64,000 nt of DNA from an uncultured Oscillibacter sp. (GTDB lineage: Bacteria; Bacillota; Clostridia; Oscillospirales; Oscillospiraceae): contig NZ_CANTJS010000004.1 of assembly GCF_947654275.1 (NCBI RefSeq), positions 1-64,000 of the forward strand. Direction: 5' to 3'. The translations under genes were made by a program, and so were the position numbers. Numbering within the stretch: position 1 is the first letter of the stretch; each line of letters opens with the position of its first letter. This document shows positions 49,689-58,673 of the stretch, piece after piece. A model generated the notes under the pieces. It made no database searches and was not told the origin of the DNA. It saw nothing but the letters and a program-made list of their open reading frames with translations.

Positions 49689-50969
49689 TTATTCCTTCCC
49701 CTCATCCTCCGGCTCCTGGTCCTGATAGGCGTGGGTCAGCTGATCCCAGAGCACGCCCACATTCTCCATGCAGTTGAAGTAGATGGTGGTCAGCAGCTGG
49801 TTGGGGATGCCCAGCTCCTCTGCCATGCGGTTAATCCCGTCCCAATCGGCGTTTTCATAGCTCAGCACCAGCTTGTAGAGCATGCCGCAGCGGCCCTCGC
49901 CCCGCACCAGGCCGTTTTTCACCTCGTCGGCCACCGGCAGCTCCTCCAGAATCTCCTCCAGCGGCGCATCTACCAGATAGTTCAAGGTGGAGAACATGCC
50001 CATCAGATAGGCCTCGGACCGGGAGATGGGCATATTTTCGGCGTGCTTCATCAGCTCACTGCAAAAATGGGCCCGCATAAAGGATTTCTTCAGGAATTCC
50101 TCCGTGCCGGGGTCGTCGTTCTCGCCGCTGTTGGCGGCACTGAGGAGGTAAACCCACTGCCGCAGCTGCCCCAGGCCCAGGGTCATGATGGCCTGGTTGA
50201 TGGTGGTGGCCCGATGCCGCAGGGCGAAGAACACGGAGTTGGCCATTTTCAGCAGGTTATAGCTGAGACTGGCGTCCATGGAAATCAGCTGCTCAATCTC
50301 GTCCACATCCGGCTCGTCCCGGGTCAGCGCCACCATCAGGCGGAAAAAGTTGCTCTGGAGATAGGCGCTGCTGTGAACCTTGGTGGTAATCTTCTCGGCC
50401 ACATAGGGCCCCTCCACCGCGTCGGCGTTGAGAGAAATGGCCTTTTGGTACTGTTCTGCCGTCTCAATATGGGAGATGATGCACTTTTTGTTCATGCTGT
50501 GGGCCACTTCCACCGTGTTCCGGATGGTAACGTCCGTGGCGGTTTTTGCATTCAGCTTGATGTACTCAATGCTGTCCAGCAAAGCCAGATACCGGGGGGC
50601 GAACTGGAACTCGTTGACGGCAATCTTATACCCCTCCTTGGCATACTGGTCCACGAAGTGCATGGACAGGGGGTGGATAATCACGCTGTCGTCAATTTGA
50701 ATGACCAGCTCCGACTTGTCAAACAGCCTGGGCGTTTTCTTCATCAGCAGCATGGTGGTGAAGGTCATGAAGTTCAAGGATCCCTTCAGCGTCGTTGTGC
50801 TGTTCTGCGTCAAAAAGCTGTAGACCGTATCCGCAGAAGCGAACTCATTGGCCGGGCTGTTGCTGTCCGAGCTGAACGCCTGATTCTCGCCATGGTATAC
50901 GATCTCATATCCCAGGATTTTTCCAGAGGTATCCTTGATCGGCTGCCTTACAATATATTTGCTGCTCAT
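49689..50969 (-). CDS. Degenerate EAL plus HDOD signalling protein (CdgJ/YuxH-like)
   Basis: A 426-residue protein. The N-terminal domain (1-195) resembles an EAL domain beginning RQPIKDTSGKILGYEIVY. The catalytic DDFG is replaced by NEFQF and other metal-binding residues are missing, so phosphodiesterase activity is unlikely. The C-terminal HDOD domain (about 200-400) has LISMDASLSYNLLKMANS and INQAIMTLGLGQLRQWVYLL. Such proteins act as c-di-GMP or protein-interaction modules in motility control. GGGAGG precedes the ATG. It is the last gene of the fla/che operon, 17 bp after cheV. Confidence 0.87.
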   Translation of the reverse strand: MSSKYIVRQPIKDTSGKILGYEIVYHGENQAFSSDSNSPANEFASADTVYSFLTQNSTTTLKGSLNFMTFTTMLLMKKTPRLFDKSELVIQIDDSVIIHPLSMHFVDQYAKEGYKIAVNEFQFAPRYLALLDSIEYIKLNAKTATDVTIRNTVEVAHSMNKKCIISHIETAEQYQKAISLNADAVEGPYVAEKITTKVHSSAYLQSNFFRLMVALTRDEPDVDEIEQLISMDASLSYNLLKMANSVFFALRHRATTINQAIMTLGLGQLRQWVYLLSAANSGENDDPGTEEFLKKSFMRAHFCSELMKHAENMPISRSEAYLMGMFSTLNYLVDAPLEEILEELPVADEVKNGLVRGEGRCGMLYKLVLSYENADWDGINRMAEELGIPNQLLTTIYFNCMENVGVLWDQLTHAYQDQEPEDEGKE

Positions 50970-50985
50970 GGTGTTCCTCCCGCTT

Positions 50986-51912
50986 TTACTTGCTGTGCTT
51001 CTCTTCCAGCAGGTGATCGATCACCTGCACCAGATGTCCGATTTCCGGCTTGCTCATCTGCTCGTCGGCGCCCAGCTCCTTGCCCTTTTGGCGCATCTCC
51101 TCCGTAATCAGAGACGAGAAGATAATCAGCGGCAGATGCTTCAGCTCCTTGTCGTCCTTAATCAGCTTCGTCAGCCGGTGTCCGTCCATCTGAGGCATCT
51201 CGATATCCGTAATCACCAGGGACACGTAATCTTCCAGATTTTTCTTGCCCCTGACTTCATTCAGGTAGCTCCAGAGCGCCTGACCGTCGGGGAACATCTT
51301 GGTATTGACATAGCCGGATTTGTGGAGGGCCTCCTCAATCATCTTGCTGAGCAGCACGGAGTCCTCCGCCACCACAATGGCGGCGTCGCTCCGCTCCCGT
51401 TGGCCCAGACGCTCAATCTCAGACATCTGAATGGTGGTCTCCGGGGCAATCTCTGCCACAATCTTCTCAAAGTCCAGAATGGTCACCAGGTCTTCGCCGC
51501 ACTGGGCAATTCCGGTGGCGATGCCCTCGTTTCCTCCGGCCACGGTCTTGTCGGGCTTCTGGATGCTCTTCCAGGAAATGCGGCTGATGCCAACCACCGT
51601 GTGGACACGGAAGGCAATATTCATCTTGTTAAAATTGGTGACGATGAACAGGTCCTTGGGCTTTTTCTCCCCGGGCTCCGACAGCAGATACTGAGGCAGG
51701 TCCACCACTGTGATGACCTGATCCCGGGGCTTGAAAATCCCCTCCACCGCCGGATGGGCGTGAGGCATGGGCTTCACCGGCTGGGAAACCAGAATCTCCT
51801 TGACCTTCGCCACATTGATTCCATACAGGCTGTCATTGATGGTAAACTCCATGACCTCGATCTCATTCGTACCGGATTCCAGCAGGATGCCCCGCTTGTC
51901 CTCTGCCAGCAT
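50986..51912 (-). CDS. cheV: Chemotaxis coupling/adaptation protein CheV
   Basis: A 308-residue protein with a CheW-like domain (about 15-155) and a receiver domain (about 175-305). The phospho-acceptor is Asp236 in LVITDIEMPQMDG. CheV couples receptors to CheA and, when phosphorylated, contributes to adaptation. The ATG at 51912 lies ten bases after AAAGGAG; the in-frame GTG at 51921 abuts that site. It follows cheD by 30 bp. Confidence 0.95.
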   Translation of the reverse strand: MLAEDKRGILLESGTNEIEVMEFTINDSLYGINVAKVKEILVSQPVKPMPHAHPAVEGIFKPRDQVITVVDLPQYLLSEPGEKKPKDLFIVTNFNKMNIAFRVHTVVGISRISWKSIQKPDKTVAGGNEGIATGIAQCGEDLVTILDFEKIVAEIAPETTIQMSEIERLGQRERSDAAIVVAEDSVLLSKMIEEALHKSGYVNTKMFPDGQALWSYLNEVRGKKNLEDYVSLVITDIEMPQMDGHRLTKLIKDDKELKHLPLIIFSSLITEEMRQKGKELGADEQMSKPEIGHLVQVIDHLLEEKHSK

Positions 51913-51942
51913 ATTCCGCACTCTCCTTTCAAAGGTTGTCTC

Positions 51943-52428
51943 TTAAATAATCAGCTCTTTCCTGCCATAACAGCGGACACAGCCCAGGCCGGTGGCCGGG
52001 TCGAACAGCAGCGTCCGGGCCACGGAACCGCCCACGTCCTCCTTCAAGAGCTGGATGCCCTCTTTTTTCAGGTTCAAATGCACGCTTTCAATATTGCGCT
52101 GTCCGATATTGCCAAGGTTTCCGCCGCTGACCTCGAACATTTTGGCTCCGCCGGCAATTTTGGCGGTAATCCGTGCGCGGGAGGCGCCTTTCGACTCCAT
52201 CAGGCGCAGCGTTTCGCGGATTCCGGTATCCGCGTATTTAAATGTGTTTTTCCTTCCGGGCTCCATATTCAGCGGCAGCATAATGTGAACCATTGCAGCC
52301 AGTTTGATACGCTGATCGTACAGACAAATCCCAATGCAGGAGCCCAGGGCGTAGGTAATCAGCATGCCGCTGTCCTTCGCCATTTTCATGTCCGCAATTC
52401 CGATCGTGATTTTATTCTCCACTGTCAA
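51943..52428 (-). CDS. cheD: Chemoreceptor glutamine deamidase CheD
   Basis: A 161-residue CheD of standard length. The catalytic Cys is in YALGSCIGICLYD and the catalytic His in AAMVHIMLP; a Thr in the ITAKIAGGAKMF region completes the usual triad. It deamidates receptor glutamines and is regulated by binding CheC. The start is a TTG at 52428, seven bases after AAGGAAG, and the gene overlaps the end of cheC by 17 bp. The fixed cheC-cheD pair is typical of Gram-positive bacteria. Confidence 0.95.
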   Translation of the reverse strand: MTVENKITIGIADMKMAKDSGMLITYALGSCIGICLYDQRIKLAAMVHIMLPLNMEPGRKNTFKYADTGIRETLRLMESKGASRARITAKIAGGAKMFEVSGGNLGNIGQRNIESVHLNLKKEGIQLLKEDVGGSVARTLLFDPATGLGCVRCYGRKELII

Positions 52429-53041
52429 CGCCCAGCTTCCTTAGCAAAAAGTTCAATGAACGGATATCCGGCGACAGCAGCAGCCGGCAGGGAATCTGCT
52501 TTCCGCTGCACACAAAATCGCCGCCGATGGTCATAATATAGTCGGACTGGCCGCCGTACATCGCCATGGGCACCGCCATAATGGCCCCCTGCATATCCAC
52601 GGTAAAGGCCGGAACCGTCAGGTCGATGTCGATGCCCGCAAGGCCCGTGAGGGCATTGATGAAGGTGGAAATCATGATGTTGCCCACCTCCGTCAGGGCG
52701 GAGCGCTCCATATCCCGAATCTGCTCGTAGCTCTCCACCTGCTCGTTCAGCATGCTTTCCGCCACCAGCTTCACGAAGTCCAGCTGCTGAACGGACAGCA
52801 TAATGCCGCTGAGCTGATTGCTCATGCCCACCAGCACGCCGGCGGTAATTTCCTCCGGTCCGCCGATCCACTCAATGGCCTCGTTATAGCTCATGATGCG
52901 GACCTCCGGCTGCTGGATGCGCACCGGCTTTCCAATCAGGGAGGACAGCGAGGTGGCCGCGTTTCCGGTACCGATGCTGCCAATCTCCTTCAGGGTATCC
53001 AGCTCCAGAGAGGACAGCTCATTGTAGTTCTTCATACCCAT
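52412..53041 (-). CDS. cheC: CheY-P phosphatase CheC
   Basis: A 209-residue CheC with two phosphatase motifs: ExGSIGTGNAATSL (residues about 19-31) and ExGNIMISTFINAL (about 117-130). Each supplies the catalytic Glu and Asn of the D/E-x3-N signature. It dephosphorylates CheY-P and is stimulated by CheD. Starts are ATG at 53041 (GGGAGG upstream) or the nearby MKNY ATG at 53035. Confidence 0.95.
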   Translation of the reverse strand: MGMKNYNELSSLELDTLKEIGSIGTGNAATSLSSLIGKPVRIQQPEVRIMSYNEAIEWIGGPEEITAGVLVGMSNQLSGIMLSVQQLDFVKLVAESMLNEQVESYEQIRDMERSALTEVGNIMISTFINALTGLAGIDIDLTVPAFTVDMQGAIMAVPMAMYGGQSDYIMTIGGDFVCSGKQIPCRLLLSPDIRSLNFLLRKLGVDSGE

Positions 53042-53055
53042 GACATCCCTCCCTC

Positions 53056-53808
53056 TTAACTGCGCAGGCTGTTGATGGTGGACTCCACCTCGTCGGAGGT
53101 CTGCACCATCTTCAGCGCCAGTCCGTAGGCCCGCTGAGCCTCAATTACCTTGGTATACTCCTCCGCCAGGTCCGCGTTGGACATCTCCAGCAGACCCTGC
53201 ACCGCCTTGGCGGCGCTGCGGCGCATACCGCCGTTTTTGTCCACGGCGATGAACCGGGTCCCGTCCACGTGCTGCATGCCGCTGTAGTTGATATAGTCGA
53301 ACACGCCCACCGGCTGAGCCTCTTCCCGCTGGGAGGGGTCCACCTCAATCATGCCGCCGGTCTCACCGAGGACAAAGCGCCCTTCGTTGTCGGAGAGATA
53401 ATAAATCCGTTCCATCTCCGGCTGCCCGTACTGGTCCACCTGTCCGTTGGGCCGCATCAGCTCCGAGAGGCAGAAGGCGCCGTTCCGGGTCAGGGTCACC
53501 TCATTGGTATTCAGGTCCACCAGGGCGAAAAAGCCCTCTCCGTCAATCATGTAGTCCTGACTGCGGCCGGTGTCCGCCACCGGGCCGGCAGAAAAGTCCG
53601 TGTCCACCTGCCACAGGGCGGTGCCCACGCCGTAAGGGCGCATCTCAAAGTCCGTGGCCTTGACATCGTCGTACATCAGCGCGGCGAAGCGTCCCTTTTG
53701 GGCCTTGTAGCCGTATGTATTGAGGTTTGCTATGTTGTTTCCCTGAACGCCCATGCGTTTTTGCTGCTGGTGGGCGCCGATGGCGCCGATGAAAAAGGAT
53801 TGATTCAT
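53056..53808 (-). CDS. Flagellar rod protein, FlgF/FlgG family (FlhP-like)
   Basis: A 250-residue flagellar hook-basal-body protein. The N-terminal signature is QQQKRMGVQGNNIANLNTYGYKAQKGRF, the central part has DYMIDGEGFFALVD, and the C-terminus has LLEMSNADLAEEYTKVIEAQRAYGLALKMVQTSDEV. Length suits FlgF/FlgG distal rod proteins. The order sigD-flhO-flhP at this site matches the FlhO/FlhP pair of Bacillus, and this would be FlhP. AGGAGG precedes the ATG. Confidence 0.88.
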   Translation of the reverse strand: MNQSFFIGAIGAHQQQKRMGVQGNNIANLNTYGYKAQKGRFAALMYDDVKATDFEMRPYGVGTALWQVDTDFSAGPVADTGRSQDYMIDGEGFFALVDLNTNEVTLTRNGAFCLSELMRPNGQVDQYGQPEMERIYYLSDNEGRFVLGETGGMIEVDPSQREEAQPVGVFDYINYSGMQHVDGTRFIAVDKNGGMRRSAAKAVQGLLEMSNADLAEEYTKVIEAQRAYGLALKMVQTSDEVESTINSLRS

Positions 53809-53823
53809 CTTTCAGCCGCCTCC

Positions 53824-54576
53824 TTACTGCATCCGGCCCACATCTGTGGCAGCCCGCGACATCAGCTGGTCGTACATTTTGGAAATCTGAGCGGCGCTCT
53901 GTAACGCCCGCTGGTAGGTAATCATCTCGGTCATCTGCTTCACAACATCGCTGTTGGAGCGCTCCAGATAGCTCCACCAGACTTCACTGTCCTGGCTGAG
54001 CTCCGCGTTTTCCCCCTGGAAGAGCCCCCGGTCCGTGTGAACCAGAGCGCCGTTGTCCTCAAAGCTGTAGATTCCCAGCCGGCCGATCAGGCCGCCCTCA
54101 TTGTAAAAGATCTGCCCCTGCTTGTCGCAGTTGATCTTGTCGGTTCCCAGGTAAATGGGGTTCTGGTCCGGGCCCAGGACCTGGCCGAAGCCCGGCAGGC
54201 AGAGATAGCCGTCGTCATCCAGGGTGAAGTTGCCCATTCTCGTATAGTACACCTCGCCGTCGGGATTCTGCACGGCGAAAAAGCCGTCGCCCACGATGCC
54301 GAAGTCCAGACTCAGCCCCGTGGGCTCCATGGTGCCCTGGGTATAGTCGGTATAAATTTCGCTGGTGGCCCGGATATAGCTCTGCCGGCCGATTTCCTGG
54401 CCCTCGCTGAAATTGGTGCCCACCCGGGCATACATCACATCGTCGAAGGTGGTCGCGGTGTAGCGGTCCTGCTTATAGCCTGCGGTTGAGACGTTCACCA
54501 GGTTATTGGCCACCACATTCAGGTTGCTCTGGTGGGTCAGCATGGCAGAGGTCAGATTGTAAAAGCCCTTGAACAT
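53824..54576 (-). CDS. Flagellar rod protein, FlgF/FlgG family (FlhO-like)
   Basis: A 250-residue flagellar rod protein paralogous to its downstream neighbour. It starts MFKGFYNLTSAMLTHQSNLNVVANNLVNVSTAGYKQDR. It has LDFGIVGDGFFAVQ and VYYTRMGNFTLDDDGYLC, and ends with SNSDVVKQMTEMITYQRALQSAAQ. It should be exported by the type III apparatus and polymerise in the distal rod. It begins a few bases after sigD, with AAAAGGGG upstream. Confidence 0.88.
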   Translation of the reverse strand: MFKGFYNLTSAMLTHQSNLNVVANNLVNVSTAGYKQDRYTATTFDDVMYARVGTNFSEGQEIGRQSYIRATSEIYTDYTQGTMEPTGLSLDFGIVGDGFFAVQNPDGEVYYTRMGNFTLDDDGYLCLPGFGQVLGPDQNPIYLGTDKINCDKQGQIFYNEGGLIGRLGIYSFEDNGALVHTDRGLFQGENAELSQDSEVWWSYLERSNSDVVKQMTEMITYQRALQSAAQISKMYDQLMSRAATDVGRMQ

Positions 54577-54580
54577 ATGA

Positions 54581-55402
54581 TTACCCCTTTTTTCTCCTGG
54601 TTTGATTTTCCGCGGCCCCGTTGAGATAGGCCTCCATATGAACGCGCAGCTTCTGGAGCGCCCGGGTGTGAATCTGGGAAATACGGGGCTCGCTGAGCTC
54701 CATCACCTGCGCGATCTCCTTCAGGTGCAGATTTTTTTCGTAGTAAAGGGAAAGGACGATCTGCTCGTTCTTCCTCAGCTGGGAAATTCCCTGGGCCAGG
54801 GCCCGCTGGGTCTCCCGCTCCTGGAGCATCGCCTCCGGCTGGCCCTGGGTGTCCCCCGAGGGGACCTCCAGCTGATAGCCGGTGGTTTCCCGGGTGTCCA
54901 TCAGCACATCCAGGGAGAGCACATTGCTCAGGGCAATGTTGGCGGCGTCCTTCTGATAGCGCTCCGGCGTCACGCCCAGGCGCTCCGCAATCTCGGCGTC
55001 GGTGGGATACCGCCCCAGGGAGGCGGAGAGCTCCGAAACGGCCAGGTCAATCTCCTTGGCCCGCTTCCGGACATTCCGGGGCATCCAGTCCTGCTTCCGG
55101 GCCAGGTCGATGACCATTCCCCGGACGCGCTTGGAAACGTAGGTTTCAAACTTCACGCCCTTGTCCGGGTCGAACTTGTCGATGGAGCCCAGCAGGGTCA
55201 GGATGCCCTCGTTGATGATGTCGTCAATCTGGGCAAAGCTGCTGTAAACCCCCCGAATCTGCATGGCGGCGCTTTTAATCAGGCCCTCGTACCGGAGGAC
55301 CAGCGGCCATTTCAGACTCTCGTCCCCCGTCTCCTTATAGAGCCGCAGCAGGTCCTGGGTTTCCATCTCCTCAATTTCCCGCTCGGTATAGGCGGCCGTC
55401 AT
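54581..55402 (-). CDS. sigD: Flagellar sigma factor SigD (FliA, sigma-28)
   Basis: A 273-residue sigma-70 family protein. Region 2 has LVLRYEGLIKSAAMQIRG, DDIINEGILTLLGSIDKFDPDKGVKFETYVSKRVRG and DLARKQDWMPRNVRKRAKEID. Region 4 has LRKNEQIVLSLYYEKNLHLKEIAQVMELSEPRISQIHTRALQKL. It directs transcription of late flagellar and chemotaxis genes and is held by FlgM. The start overlaps the flhA stop (ATGA), so translation is coupled. Unlike Bacillus, no flhF or flhG lies between flhA and sigD. Confidence 0.95.
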   Translation of the reverse strand: MTAAYTEREIEEMETQDLLRLYKETGDESLKWPLVLRYEGLIKSAAMQIRGVYSSFAQIDDIINEGILTLLGSIDKFDPDKGVKFETYVSKRVRGMVIDLARKQDWMPRNVRKRAKEIDLAVSELSASLGRYPTDAEIAERLGVTPERYQKDAANIALSNVLSLDVLMDTRETTGYQLEVPSGDTQGQPEAMLQERETQRALAQGISQLRKNEQIVLSLYYEKNLHLKEIAQVMELSEPRISQIHTRALQKLRVHMEAYLNGAAENQTRRKKG

Positions 55403-57504
55403 GTGCCCACCGCCCTTCTCTCGGGACGGGCCTCCAGGGTGATGTTGCCGATAGCCTGAATCTGAACGGCGTTGGTAATCTCATTGAAGGAAAGCACATA
55501 TACGCTGGGGAAGAACTGGGTAATCATCTTGGCGAAGTAGCCCCGGATGACCTGGCTCACCAGAATCACCGGCGTCTGAGAGAGATCGTTGAACTTCTTG
55601 ATCTGGGCGGAGAGCTGAGAGACAATCTGCTGCATCAGCTCCGGCCCCATGGCCAGGTAAACGCCCTGCTCGTTCCGGGTCAGAGAAGCGATGATCTTCT
55701 TCTCCACCTCGGCGTCCAGGGTGACCACCCGCAGCTGACCGTCCTCGCAGAAGCGGCGGGTGATGGTCCGGGCCAGAGCGCCCCGGACCTGCTCCGTAGC
55801 GGAATCGACGTCCCGGCCCTGCCCCAGGGCGTCGGCCAGGGTCTCCACGATGGTGGCCAGGTCCTTGATGGGCACGCCCTCCTTCAGTAGGTTCCGCAGA
55901 ACCTTTTCCAGAACGGAATAGGAAATGATATTGGGAATGGCCTCCTCCACCAGCTCGGGCGCGCTGCGCTTCAGGTTATCCACCAGCTGAATGGTCTCCG
56001 TCCGGCCCAGCATCTCATAGGCGTATTTCTTCACCGTCTCAGACAGGTGGGTCAGCATGACGGACAGGGGATCGATGACGTTGTAGCCGTAAATCTCCGC
56101 CATTTCCTTGTTCTCCGGCAGAATCCACCGGGAGGGGATGCCGTAGGCGGGCTCGATGGTCTCGATGCCGTCGATTTCCCCCAGGGGATTGGCGGGCTCC
56201 AGAGCCAGGTAGTAGTCCACCAGGATCTCGCCCCGGGCCACCTCCTCGCCCCGAATCCGGATGACATACTGGTTGGTCCCCAGAGATGAAGCGTCGTGGA
56301 GGCGGATGGAGGGGAAGACGAAGCCCATGTCCTGGGCATACTGCCGCCGGAAAATAACGATGCGGCTGATGAGCTTGCCGCCGTGGCTCTCGTCCACCAT
56401 GGGAATCAGGCTGTATCCAAATTCCATTTCGATGGGCTCCACCGAAAGGAGATTGTAAACGTTGTTGATATCCTTGTAGTAATCGGTTTCGCTGGGCGCC
56501 GCCGTTTCCGCCGCGGCTGCCTGCTGCTCCGTGGCCGCGGCAGCGGCGGCCTCCTCGGCCTTTTCCTGTTCCAGCCGGCGGCTGATGAACCAGCCGCCCC
56601 CCAGCAGCACGCCGCCGCCCACAAACAGGGCCAGATGAGGCGTGTTGGGGATCATCGCCAGGAAAATCAGAATCACGCCGGTGGTCATAATGGCCCGGGG
56701 CTGTGCCTTGAACTGGGAGACGACGTCCTTGTTCAGGCTGCCCTCGGAGACGGACCGGGTGACAATCATGCCGGTGGCCGTGGAAATCATCAGCGCCGGC
56801 AGCTGGGACACCAGGCCGTCACCGATGGTGACGATGGAATAGCGGGAAATCACGTCGGAAAAGGTGCCCCCGTTCATCAGTATGCCGATCAGCACGCCGC
56901 CGATAAAATTCAGCATGGTGATGATGAGGGACATCACCGCGTCGCCCTTGACGATTTTGGTGGCGCCGTCCATAGCGCCGTAGAAATCCGCTTCCTTTTG
57001 AATCTTGTTCCGCCGGTCCCGGGCTCCCTGCTCGTCGATAAGGCCGGAGGAGAGGTCGGCGTCAATGGCCATCTGCTTGCCGGGCATGGCGTCCAGGGTG
57101 AACCGGGCCGCCACCTCGGCCACGCGCTCGGCGCCCTTGGTGATGACGATGAACTGCACCAGCACAATGATCAGGAAAATCAGCACGCCGATGACGATGT
57201 TTCCGCTGGTAATCAGGTTTCCGAAATTCTGAATCACCTCGCCGGCATAGCCGTGCTGGAGAATCTGCCGGGTGGTGGATACGTTCAGTCCCAATCGGAA
57301 CAGCGTGGTAATCAGCAGCAGGGATGGGAAAATGGAGAATTCCAGAGCGTCGGAGATGTTCATGGTAATCATCAGAATCATCACCGACAGTCCGATATTG
57401 ATGACCAGCAGGAAGTCCAGCATCGCAGGGTGCAGCGGGATGATCAAAAACAGAACGATGACCACGACGCCCAGGGATATTGCGTTGTCCATAATCCGTT
57501 TCAT
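55399..57504 (-). CDS. flhA: Flagellar export gate protein FlhA
   Basis: A 701-residue protein of normal length. About eight transmembrane helices (to about 320) include the conserved FHIPEP-type loop ARFTLDAMPGKQMAIDADLSSGLIDEQGARDRR. The cytoplasmic domain (about 350-695) includes YGIPSRWILPENK and VIDPLSVMLTHLSE. It forms the nonameric export ring at the centre of the flagellar secretion gate and docks chaperone-substrate complexes. GGAGGTGAG precedes the start. Confidence 0.97.
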   Translation of the reverse strand: MKRIMDNAISLGVVVIVLFLIIPLHPAMLDFLLVINIGLSVMILMITMNISDALEFSIFPSLLLITTLFRLGLNVSTTRQILQHGYAGEVIQNFGNLITSGNIVIGVLIFLIIVLVQFIVITKGAERVAEVAARFTLDAMPGKQMAIDADLSSGLIDEQGARDRRNKIQKEADFYGAMDGATKIVKGDAVMSLIITMLNFIGGVLIGILMNGGTFSDVISRYSIVTIGDGLVSQLPALMISTATGMIVTRSVSEGSLNKDVVSQFKAQPRAIMTTGVILIFLAMIPNTPHLALFVGGGVLLGGGWFISRRLEQEKAEEAAAAAATEQQAAAAETAAPSETDYYKDINNVYNLLSVEPIEMEFGYSLIPMVDESHGGKLISRIVIFRRQYAQDMGFVFPSIRLHDASSLGTNQYVIRIRGEEVARGEILVDYYLALEPANPLGEIDGIETIEPAYGIPSRWILPENKEMAEIYGYNVIDPLSVMLTHLSETVKKYAYEMLGRTETIQLVDNLKRSAPELVEEAIPNIISYSVLEKVLRNLLKEGVPIKDLATIVETLADALGQGRDVDSATEQVRGALARTITRRFCEDGQLRVVTLDAEVEKKIIASLTRNEQGVYLAMGPELMQQIVSQLSAQIKKFNDLSQTPVILVSQVIRGYFAKMITQFFPSVYVLSFNEITNAVQIQAIGNITLEARPERRAVGT

Positions 57505-57567
57505 CCGTCGCTCACCTCCCGTCCTTCAGTTCCTTTCTGCCCTTTCCCTCCGGGGAAAACGGCTCTC

Positions 57568-58650
57568 TTATTTGCGCGGCTTTGTAATCTGGTCCTTTCC
57601 GTTCAGGCGGAAGATGTAGACCAGCACCTCCGCCACTGCGTTATAGAGGGTGGGCGGAATCTCCTGATCCACCTCCGTCTCCGCATACAGGGCCCGGGCC
57701 AGGGGCACGTTTTCAATCACGGCCACCTGATTGGCCTCCGCCACGCTGACAATCCGCAGCGCCAGGGAGTCCTGGCCCTTCGCCAGAACGATGGGGGCGT
57801 TATCCTGCTCGGGCTTATAGCGCAAAGCCACGGCAAAATGAGTGGGGTTCCGGATGACCACGTCGGCCTGGGGCACCTGCTGCATCATGCGGCTCTGGGC
57901 CCGGCGGCGCTGCATCTCCTTGATTTTCCCCTTGATCTGAGGGTCGCCCTCCATCTGCTTGTATTCTTCTTTAATTTCCTGTTTGCTCATGCGGATCTGC
58001 CGCTCGTAATCCCACCACTGGTAGAGAAAATCCGCGGCGGCCAGGGCGATAAAGGCAATGGCGATCCGCACAACCATGCCCATGCTCTCCTCGAAGAGGT
58101 GGCCGCAGGCCGCCCTGATATCCACATAGAGATACCGGGCGCTCTCGTGAAACATCCCCATGAGGCTCAGATAGATGATGACCATGAGGACGGTTATTTT
58201 CAAAATGCCCTTCAGGGCGTTGATTACGCTTTTGAGGGAAAACAGCCGCTTGAACCCCTCCAGGGGATTGAGCCGGCTGAACTTGGGCCGCAGCAGCTCG
58301 CCGCTGACCAGCAGACGGGTCTGGGCGAAGGTGGCCACAATGGCGCACAGCGCCGTAATCACAGTGATGGGCAGCACGGTCTTTCCCATCAGCAGCATTC
58401 CCTGAAGCATCAGTTCCCACAGGATGCTGCCGAGGTCACCGGCCGGCGCGGCGGCACACTCCAGAATGCAAAAGCGCATGAAGGCGGTCAGCTCCTCAGC
58501 GATGTTCCCCGCCAGCAGCCAGAAGCTCATGAAGGAGCCCAGAAGCGTCGCCACGGCAACGGCGTCCTGACTGAGGAAGACGTTGCCCTTCTTCCGTTCG
58601 TCTCTTCGCTTTTTTGGCGTTGCCTTTTCGGTTTTGGAGCCCTCGGCCAT
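57568..58650 (-). CDS. flhB: Flagellar export switch protein FlhB
   Basis: A 360-residue FlhB with four transmembrane segments (about 28-55, 80-110, 145-165, 190-212). The cytoplasmic domain holds the autocleavage site NPTH at 268-271. Cleavage switches export from rod/hook to filament substrates. Its C-terminal part is paralogous to the short protein at 24751-25074. GGGGGG precedes the ATG, and it lies about 23 bp after fliR. Confidence 0.97.
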   Translation of the reverse strand: MAEGSKTEKATPKKRRDERKKGNVFLSQDAVAVATLLGSFMSFWLLAGNIAEELTAFMRFCILECAAAPAGDLGSILWELMLQGMLLMGKTVLPITVITALCAIVATFAQTRLLVSGELLRPKFSRLNPLEGFKRLFSLKSVINALKGILKITVLMVIIYLSLMGMFHESARYLYVDIRAACGHLFEESMGMVVRIAIAFIALAAADFLYQWWDYERQIRMSKQEIKEEYKQMEGDPQIKGKIKEMQRRRAQSRMMQQVPQADVVIRNPTHFAVALRYKPEQDNAPIVLAKGQDSLALRIVSVAEANQVAVIENVPLARALYAETEVDQEIPPTLYNAVAEVLVYIFRLNGKDQITKPRK

Positions 58651-58673
58651 GCTTCATCCCCCCTTTCCCGGCC

